From Neobacillus endophyticus (lineage in GTDB: Bacteria > Bacillota > Bacilli > Bacillales > Cytobacillaceae): 64,000 nt of DNA. The DNA lies in assembly GCF_013248975.1 (NCBI RefSeq), contig NZ_JABRWH010000001.1, positions 1,749,501 to 1,813,500 on the forward strand, given 5' to 3'. The stretch's first letter is position 1, and each line of letters starts with the position of its first letter. The notes under the pieces were generated by a model. That model had not been told where the DNA came from. It did not search any database and saw only the letters and a list, made by a program, of their open reading frames with translations. The translations under genes and the position numbers were made by a program. Shown here in pieces: positions 58,872-64,000 of this stretch.

Positions 58872-59315
58872 GTGACTGTTATTACAACCTTTAGAGAAAA
58901 GCGTCGCGAAAAACAAATGAAATATGAACGTTCCGTGCTGAGGGATTTATCGATTCAGACATTAAAGGAACGAGTACAACATTATTTTGGCTCGTCAAGA
59001 ATAACTTCAGGTATGATTATGAATACAGGTATTGAAGAAGCTTGCTATGATATTGCATTGGAAGCCTACTTATTAGGCGCCAAATTCAGCAAGTTTGGCT
59101 ATTTTGGTGAGGAGCCGGATCAAGTACGTTTGCGCTGTGTAAATGAAGAAAAACATTTAATTGACACCATATATAACTTTTTCCTTTTTTGGGGAAGTGG
59201 CGAAGAAGGAGTCATGAGTGAGACGCTTTACTACCAATGTGAACAATATGTTCATGTTTGGTGGAGAGAAGGGTTTGAAAAAGGGCAGAGACGCCATAAA
59301 CTCCGCCTTCATTAA
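58872..59315 (+). CDS. ybaK: DUF2521 protein (YbaK)
   Basis: The 147-residue product resembles B. subtilis YbaK, a DUF2521 protein of unknown function always next to cwlD. Seen features are a basic N terminus (FREKRREKQMKYERS), the segment ALEAYLLGAKFSKFGYFGE (near 60-78) and a tryptophan-rich C-terminal part (HVWWREGFEKGQRR). There is no signal peptide or membrane helix. The GTG at 58872 after AAGAGGTG is chosen over one at 58863 that overlaps it. Confidence 0.82.
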   Translation: MTVITTFREKRREKQMKYERSVLRDLSIQTLKERVQHYFGSSRITSGMIMNTGIEEACYDIALEAYLLGAKFSKFGYFGEEPDQVRLRCVNEEKHLIDTIYNFFLFWGSGEEGVMSETLYYQCEQYVHVWWREGFEKGQRRHKLRLH

Positions 59316-59398
59316 CAAAAGCATTTCTTAGTGTTCTAAAGCTTCCCCTTGTCCCATATATTTTAACGAAAGGGACGAGCGGGAAGGAATGATTTGGT

Positions 59399-60121
59399 TT
59401 GTTAAATCGCAGATTAAAAATCATCGGATTTTCGGTGGGATTACTCATTTTATTTCTTATTCTGCAGCACGACTTTTCTAACAATGACTCTTGGAAAACA
59501 TGGAACCTACCACTGTCAGGGAAGATCATTTTACTTGATGCAGGGCACGGGGGGCCTGACGGCGGTGCTGGAACCGGAAAAGTCCTGGAAAAAGATATTG
59601 CCCTTAATATTACATTAAAAGTAAGGGATTACTTGCAGCAGCAAGGGGCACTTGTCGTGATGACTAGAACAACTGATACCGATTTGGCAGATCCCGATAC
59701 TCGAGGCTACAGCCGCAGGAAAGTGGAGGATTTAAAAAAACGGCTAAAAATGATTAATGATTCCGATAATGATCTTTTTATCAGTATCCACTTGAATGCT
59801 ATTCCATCGGCAAAATGGAGCGGAGCCCAAACATTTTATGCCCCGCAGCATGAGGAAAATGCACGGGTAGCAAAATTTATTCAGGATGAACTTCGAAGAA
59901 ACTTGGAGAATACAACCCGGAAGGCAAAACCGATTAATCAGGTATATATTTTAAAAAATGCAAAGAAACCAGGGGCCTTGGTAGAAGTCGGATTTCTATC
60001 CAATCCTCAGGAAAGGAAAAATTTAAAAAAGGACTCCTATCAGGAAAAAGTGGCAATCTCAATTTATAAAGGGATTTTGCGCTATTTTTCGAATGAAAAG
60101 GAATTAAATGAAACAGATTAA
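59399..60121 (+). CDS. cwlD: N-acetylmuramoyl-L-alanine amidase CwlD
   Basis: CwlD removes peptide side chains during spore cortex synthesis so that PdaA can form muramic-delta-lactam, needed for germination. The 240-residue product has an N-terminal signal-anchor (about 7-22) and an Amidase_3 domain. Zinc ligands are seen in DAGHGGPDGG (His near 53), the Glu of VLEKD, and SIHLNA (His near 127), with the catalytic Glu in LVEVGFLSN. It starts with TTG, after GGAAGGA. A CATATATT box upstream (59355) resembles a SigE -10. Confidence 0.95.
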   Translation: MLNRRLKIIGFSVGLLILFLILQHDFSNNDSWKTWNLPLSGKIILLDAGHGGPDGGAGTGKVLEKDIALNITLKVRDYLQQQGALVVMTRTTDTDLADPDTRGYSRRKVEDLKKRLKMINDSDNDLFISIHLNAIPSAKWSGAQTFYAPQHEENARVAKFIQDELRRNLENTTRKAKPINQVYILKNAKKPGALVEVGFLSNPQERKNLKKDSYQEKVAISIYKGILRYFSNEKELNETD

Positions 60122-60151
60122 GGAAGGCTGGAAAGTCCCGCCTTCCTTTTT
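60121..60151 (+). terminator. Terminator after cwlD
   Basis: GGAAGGC and GCCTTCC pair around TGGAAAGTCCC and run into TTTTT. Confidence 0.85.
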
Positions 60152-60207
60152 ACATATAGACAATATGTTTGTAAGTGATTCATATAACAGCAATCCCAGC
60201 ATGCTTA

Positions 60208-60216
60208 TGGTATACT
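60208..60216 (+). promoter_or_regulatory. Possible promoter of salA
   Basis: An extended -10, TGGTATACT, lies 38 bases before the salA start. No good -35 is seen. Confidence 0.45.
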
Positions 60217-60253
60217 GAAAGATGGAAACGAATTCAATTGGTGAGGTGTTAGC

Positions 60254-61309
60254 ATGTTAACAGAAGTAAAAGTACGCGAGGTTCTTGGTAGCTTGAAAGA
60301 GCCGTTTTTACATAAAACTTTAGCTGAGCTAAATGCGATTGAAGAAATTAAAATTAAAGAAGAAAAGAATCATGTCAGCGTAAAGATTGATATTGCCCGG
60401 ACAGGGACAAGCGAACAGTTGCAGCTGCAATCCCAAATTGTCAACCTTTTAAAAGAGGCGGGAGCGGCTTCAGTAGGAATCCGCTTTGGTCAACTTTCTG
60501 AAGACGTCATTGCTGCTCATCGTCATGCTGAGCCGGAAAAAGAGGAAAACTTGCTCCATTCTGAAAATACTACTTTTATTGCGATTGCGAGCGGTAAAGG
60601 CGGCGTCGGAAAATCTACAGTTTCTGTTAACCTAGCAGTAGCACTTGCACGCCTTGGTAAAAAAGTTGGTTTGATTGATGCTGATATTTATGGATTTAGT
60701 GTTCCCGATATGATGGGAATTACCAAACGTCCAGTTGTCCGTGGAGAAAAAATTATTCCTGTTGAACGTTTTGGCGTCCAAGTGATATCCATGGGCTTCT
60801 TTGTTGAGGACAATGCTCCGATAATCTGGCGGGGACCAATGTTAGGGAAAATGTTAAACAGCTTCTTTAACGAAGTGGAGTGGGGTACAGGCCTTGATTA
60901 TTTATTGCTGGATTTACCTCCGGGAACAGGAGATGTCGCGTTAGACGTGCATACTATGCTCCCGGCTTGTAAGGAAATCATCGTTACAACTCCACACCCT
61001 ACAGCAGCATTCGTTGCCGCACGTGCTGGTGCCATGGCAATAAGAACCGAACATGAATTGCTTGGCGTCATTGAGAACATGGCTTATTTTGAAAGTAAAG
61101 TAACAGGTGAGAAAGAATATGTATTCGGTAGAGGTGGCGGTGACAAATTGGCCGAAGAATTAAATACGGAACTCCTTGGCCGTCTGCCACTTGACCAGCC
61201 GGATTGGAACGAGGAGGACTTCGCTCCGTCCATCTATCAACCTGATCATAAGTTAGGAAATATTTATTTGGAAATTGCTGAAAAAGTAGTGAATCGACTC
61301 AGTAAATAA
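60254..61309 (+). CDS. salA: Mrp/NBP35-family P-loop ATPase (SalA)
   Basis: The family acts as an iron-sulfur cluster carrier; the B. subtilis member SalA also represses scoC and thereby affects protease genes. The 351-residue product has an N-terminal FeS-assembly (DUF59/MIP18) domain (about 3-80) and a P-loop domain with the deviant Walker A GKGGVGKSTVS (near 116) and LIDADIYGFSVPDMMG (near 141). The conserved CxxC of other Mrp proteins near the C terminus is absent. GTGAGGTG precedes the ATG. It lies in its usual place between cwlD and gerD. Confidence 0.93.
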   Translation: MLTEVKVREVLGSLKEPFLHKTLAELNAIEEIKIKEEKNHVSVKIDIARTGTSEQLQLQSQIVNLLKEAGAASVGIRFGQLSEDVIAAHRHAEPEKEENLLHSENTTFIAIASGKGGVGKSTVSVNLAVALARLGKKVGLIDADIYGFSVPDMMGITKRPVVRGEKIIPVERFGVQVISMGFFVEDNAPIIWRGPMLGKMLNSFFNEVEWGTGLDYLLLDLPPGTGDVALDVHTMLPACKEIIVTTPHPTAAFVAARAGAMAIRTEHELLGVIENMAYFESKVTGEKEYVFGRGGGDKLAEELNTELLGRLPLDQPDWNEEDFAPSIYQPDHKLGNIYLEIAEKVVNRLSK

Positions 61310-61320
61310 TTTAAAAGTTA

Positions 61321-61350
61321 AAACCTCTTCCGAAGTAGGAAGAGGTTTTA
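61321..61350. terminator. Terminator between salA and gerD
   Basis: AAACCTCTTCC and GGAAGAGGTTT form an 11-base perfect stem around GAAGTA with a short T run on the plus strand and AAAACC on the other. It may act in both directions. A second AAAGGCA/TGCCTTT pairing (61360-61396) lies closer to gerD. Confidence 0.8.
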
Positions 61351-61422
61351 TGTTCAATAGGAAAGGCATGTTGCTAACAGGCATGAACCTGCCTTTGGCA
61401 TCAGAGTTCTATTAAGATGAAA

Positions 61423-62025
61423 TCAGGTACTTCCGCTGGATTTGTTACTGCTTTGACTTGAACCACCTGATTTGGCTTTAGTTTCTTCTGCTGCTTTTAG
61501 TAGCAGTTCTTGAATTTTGGCTCTGAATAATGGGCTGTCAACGGTTTCCGTAATGACACTCTGGAGATGCTGACGGTAATCTTTACTTTTTAGTGCGTCT
61601 GTAAGCTCCTTTTGTATTTCAGGCTCCTTAAAAACCTGAATCATCATGTTTCTATATGAGGGATCGTTCATTAAGGTCTTTAATAATTTCTCGTTTTCTG
61701 CCTGCATATTTTTAGCGACACTTTGAGCGAATTTAGGATCGCTAAATGTCTTTTTCCAAAATTCACTTGCTTTATCTGAAGCCAATGTTTGTTGAATCGT
61801 TTGAGAGACAACTTTTTGGTCCATGACCAGTTTTTCCTTCATTTTGTCATCTGACATAACATCCTGTATCGCTTTCTTCCCATCATCAGTCTTGAGAATA
61901 TCAACAACCATCTTCTTGGTTTGGTCGTAATCAATTTGCTGGCTAGCACTGCCGGTATCACTAGAAGAACAGCTTGTGATTAGTAAGACAATGGGCAAGA
62001 GGAGCAAGTTCCATTTCGTTTTCAT
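61423..62025 (-). CDS. gerD: Spore germination lipoprotein GerD
   Basis: GerD scaffolds nutrient receptors into the germinosome at the spore inner membrane. The 200-residue product has a lipoprotein signal with lipobox LITSC (lipidated C19), a long helical middle rich in charged residues (about 35-165), and a low-complexity serine/glycine/lysine tail (KSGGSSQSSNKSSGST). It is transcribed toward salA, as in B. subtilis, and diverges from kbaA. Confidence 0.95.
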   Translation of the reverse strand: MKTKWNLLLLPIVLLITSCSSSDTGSASQQIDYDQTKKMVVDILKTDDGKKAIQDVMSDDKMKEKLVMDQKVVSQTIQQTLASDKASEFWKKTFSDPKFAQSVAKNMQAENEKLLKTLMNDPSYRNMMIQVFKEPEIQKELTDALKSKDYRQHLQSVITETVDSPLFRAKIQELLLKAAEETKAKSGGSSQSSNKSSGST

Positions 62026-62125
62026 TATAAAGCCCCTTTCACATAGAAATCCTTAAAATTAGGATGAAGAAAATCCCGAAAAGTTATGCACGATAACTTA
62101 AAATATGGATTTTTCAAATTTTGCT

Positions 62126-62134
62126 TGGTACAAT
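62126..62134 (+). promoter_or_regulatory. Possible kbaA promoter
   Basis: An extended -10, TGGTACAAT (62126-62134), lies about 40 bases upstream of the kbaA start, in the gerD-kbaA divergent gap. The -35 is poor. Confidence 0.4.
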
Positions 62135-62172
62135 CGAATTGGAAGATATTTTTTCTTTTGGGGGTTTCAGGT

Positions 62173-62817
62173 GTGACAAGCCGGAATTGGGTAAGACTCT
62201 TTATGACCACATTATTAGTTGGTGGAGTCACAACTGCTATTGTGGGATTCATTGTCCGCTGGAGTCAATTTCAGCCGTATATTACTGGATTTAAAGTGGT
62301 GGATATCTTATCTGCGCTTATTTGGTTAATTGTAATGGGCTTTCTATTTAGCGTTATCAGCCAAATGGGCTTTTTTGCTTATTTAACCATTCACCGATTT
62401 GGATTAGGAATATTTAAGTCCGTTTCCCTTTGGAATTCCGTCCAATTTGTTTTAACCTTATTTGCGTTATTTGACTTAGTCTATCTTAGGTTTGAAAGCT
62501 TTGCGAAACCCGGCAATTCTATAATCCCTTATGTAGGACTTGCCATGTTGATATTGGTTATTGGTTATATAACTGCCTGGTTCAAAATGAAACAAACAAA
62601 TCGAGAAGCATTTATTCCAGCGTTCTTTTTTATGATTGTGGGAACTTTGGTGGAATGGATGCCAGCACTTCGAGTGAATGGATCCAGTCTGTTTTACCCC
62701 ATGATGTTTGCCTTAATGGCCTGTAATGCCTACCAATTATTAATTCTCCATAAATTAAACATTCAGTCTCAACAAGAGAGAGAAATAAGGGAAAACCAAA
62801 AAACAATTTCCAAATAG
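62173..62817 (+). CDS. kbaA: KinB signalling pathway activation protein KbaA
   Basis: KbaA is a membrane protein needed for activation of sporulation kinase KinB. The 214-residue product has about six membrane segments, with the conserved SVISQMGFFAYLTIHRFGLG in the middle (near 63-82) and RVNGSSLFYPMMFALMACNAY near the end. The start is the GTG giving MTSRNWVRLF, matching the family N terminus. The frame runs 29 codons further upstream through the promoter region and is not credible there. Confidence 0.92.
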   Translation: MTSRNWVRLFMTTLLVGGVTTAIVGFIVRWSQFQPYITGFKVVDILSALIWLIVMGFLFSVISQMGFFAYLTIHRFGLGIFKSVSLWNSVQFVLTLFALFDLVYLRFESFAKPGNSIIPYVGLAMLILVIGYITAWFKMKQTNREAFIPAFFFMIVGTLVEWMPALRVNGSSLFYPMMFALMACNAYQLLILHKLNIQSQQEREIRENQKTISK

Positions 62818-62842
62818 CCAAAGTTTATAAGAATAAATACAA

Positions 62843-62870
62843 AAACCGTCCGTTTAAACGGGCGGTTCTT
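62843..62870. terminator. Bidirectional terminator between kbaA and pdaB
   Basis: AACCGTCCG and CGGGCGGTT pair around TTTAAA. The minus strand gives CGGACGGTTTTTG, so it can end the pdaB transcript or that of kbaA. Confidence 0.8.
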
Positions 62871-62880
62871 GTATTTTGGT

Positions 62881-63633
62881 TTATCTGATTTCGTTTGAAC
62901 GTGCTTCTCCGTTCGCAATCATTTCTGATACCGTGACAAGTTTCAAGCCTTTATGATGAAGATCCTGCATGATCAGCGGTAAAGCTTTTGCTGTTTGTTT
63001 AGCGGAATCAGAAGCATGAAGGAGCACAATATCCCCCTTTTGGGTTTTATTAACATTTGACACAATGGCCCTTATTCCAGGGTTCTGCCAGTCTTTTGAA
63101 TCTAAGCTCCAATGTACAACGGTATAGCCGTATCTTTTGGCAATTTTTAATGTTCGTACATCAAAATGACCTGTAGGTGCCCGGAGCAGTTTTACTTCTT
63201 TTACATTTAATTTTTTAAAAACTTCTTGTGCCTTAGTAATATCTTTGGCTATTCGAGCATCATCCAACTCCGTATAGTCTTCATAATTATAACCCAGTGA
63301 ACCAATTTCATAGCCATCTTTTATAATACTGCTGACAATATCAGGGTGTCTTTCCGCCCATGAACCGGAAAGGAAGAAAGTAGCCGATTTCACATTTTCC
63401 TTTTTGAGTGTATCTATAATCGGTTCAGCTTTTTCATCACCCCAGCCAATATTAAAAGTCAAGGCAACATCTTTTTCTCCACGATATACCGCTTTTGGTG
63501 CATCTTTAGCTGAGAATACGGGAACTTGTGTAATGTTCTCCATGTAAAGAAACCATGCTGTAAAAAAAGCCGCAACTAAAATAAGGGCAATGTTTTTTAA
63601 AGCCTTGCCATTTAGAATAAAAAAGAAATTCAT
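62881..63633 (-). CDS. pdaB: Polysaccharide deacetylase family sporulation protein PdaB
   Basis: PdaB is needed to keep spores stable late in sporulation. The 250-residue product has an N-terminal signal-anchor (about 12-30) and a NodB-fold domain (about 50-240) with WGDEKAEPI, the LRAPTGHF motif (near 151) and [11 protein letters not shown] (near 203). The ATG after GGTGGGGTCAGG is used; a start 12 codons earlier is rejected. The first catalytic Asp of the NodB motif is Asn here ([10 protein letters not shown]61; codon AAT). It is convergent with kbaA. Confidence 0.93.
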   Translation of the reverse strand: MNFFFILNGKALKNIALILVAAFFTAWFLYMENITQVPVFSAKDAPKAVYRGEKDVALTFNIGWGDEKAEPIIDTLKKENVKSATFFLSGSWAERHPDIVSSIIKDGYEIGSLGYNYEDYTELDDARIAKDITKAQEVFKKLNVKEVKLLRAPTGHFDVRTLKIAKRYGYTVVHWSLDSKDWQNPGIRAIVSNVNKTQKGDIVLLHASDSAKQTAKALPLIMQDLHHKGLKLVTVSEMIANGEARSNEIR

Positions 63634-63771
63634 CCTGACCCCACCTCGTCCAAATCCTTCTAGTCTCAAACCTATGCTTGTCTTTTAAAAAATATGATGG
63701 GAGATTTTATTATAAAATTTAATAAATTGGAAAAGACTACTATAACTAGAAATTTCGCTGGAGGTTATTCA

Positions 63772-64000
63772 ATGTTTGGACTTCTCATCAATGAAAAAGA
63801 AGTGAAAGAGATCGAATACCTAATAAAGAGAGAACTTGATGAAATCTTGTTTGATTTAAGGGATGAGCGGATTGATCATATCGTAAAGAGAGCAATGGAA
63901 GAGCGATACAAAGTATTATTTTCCTTATTTAAACGTGTTGCCTCCCCACATGAATGTTTAAAATATATGTGGAAAGGAAAGAAAGGGCGAAAAAAAGGGT
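63772..64000 (+). CDS. Small charged protein, cut by window end
   Basis: An ATG eight bases after GGAGG opens a frame with no stop through the window end, at least 76 codons. It starts MFGLLINEKEVKEIEYLIKR and is mostly charged helix, ending in a lysine-rich stretch (WKGKKGRKKG). There is no signal peptide. The function is not recognised. A TATAAC box at 63741 may be its -10. Confidence 0.75.
   Translation, partial: MFGLLINEKEVKEIEYLIKRELDEILFDLRDERIDHIVKRAMEERYKVLFSLFKRVASPHECLKYMWKGKKGRKKG

Noticed and set aside
62086..62172. Extension of KbaA by 29 residues
   Set aside because: The segment covers the likely promoter and leader and does not match the family N terminus.
62025..62252. Reverse frame between gerD and kbaA
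   Set aside because: Overlaps the kbaA start and gerD upstream region; no ribosome site or recognisable product.

Overview
The window is a stretch of a low-GC Gram-positive chromosome of the family Bacillaceae (Bacillus or a close relative such as Neobacillus; the species cannot be fixed from this sequence). The gene order is that of the Bacillus subtilis chromosome just after an rRNA operon near the origin. Spore-specific genes (cwlD, gerD, kbaA, pdaB, sigH, disA) and a CtsR-controlled clpC operon support a spore-former. Many genes use TTG or GTG starts with strong purine-rich ribosome binding sites.

Layout. 1-977: the 3' end of 23S rRNA, 5S rRNA and a terminator. 1100-5835: the ctsR-mcsA-mcsB-clpC protein quality control operon with a CtsR box. 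5872-10817: radA, disA, a PIN/TRAM membrane protein, ispD and ispF. 10902-16587: gltX, then a cysteine-type T-box leader before cysE-cysS-mrnC-rlmB-rae1. 16591-18475: sigH, rpmG, secE, nusG. 18680-29258: rplKAJL with an L10 leader, rsmC, rpoB, rpoC. 29392-34127: the L7Ae-like protein, rpsL, rpsG, fusA, tuf. 34264-48699: the S10/spc/alpha ribosomal supercluster with secY, adk, infA and rpoA. 49124-53593: ecfA1-ecfA2-ecfT-truA, then an L13 leader with rplM-rpsI.

After rpsI the conserved order is interrupted by an accessory block (about 53640-58740). It holds a decayed sensor-kinase-like fragment, a reverse-strand two-component system with a cysteine-bearing GAF sensor, a six-copy 52-bp tandem repeat with a hairpin in most units, and a reverse-strand three-gene operon (SDR dehydrogenase, diverged QueA paralogue, VOC protein). 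The B. subtilis-like order then resumes: ybaK-cwlD-salA-gerD-kbaA-pdaB, and a small gene cut by the window end.

Most of the window is the transcription and translation core: RNA polymerase subunits, NusG, EF-G, EF-Tu, IF-1, about 30 ribosomal proteins, the Sec channel and adenylate kinase. Several regulatory RNAs sit in the gaps (T-box, L10 leader, L13 leader, an S10-operon leader, a putative rpoB attenuator and an undescribed structured leader before ecfA1). The most notable departures are the absence of map and the small KOW-protein gene between adk and infA, the ecfA1 leader RNA, the 52-bp repeat array, the QueA-paralogue operon, and an Asn in place of the first catalytic Asp in PdaB. No CRISPR array, prophage or insertion sequence was seen.
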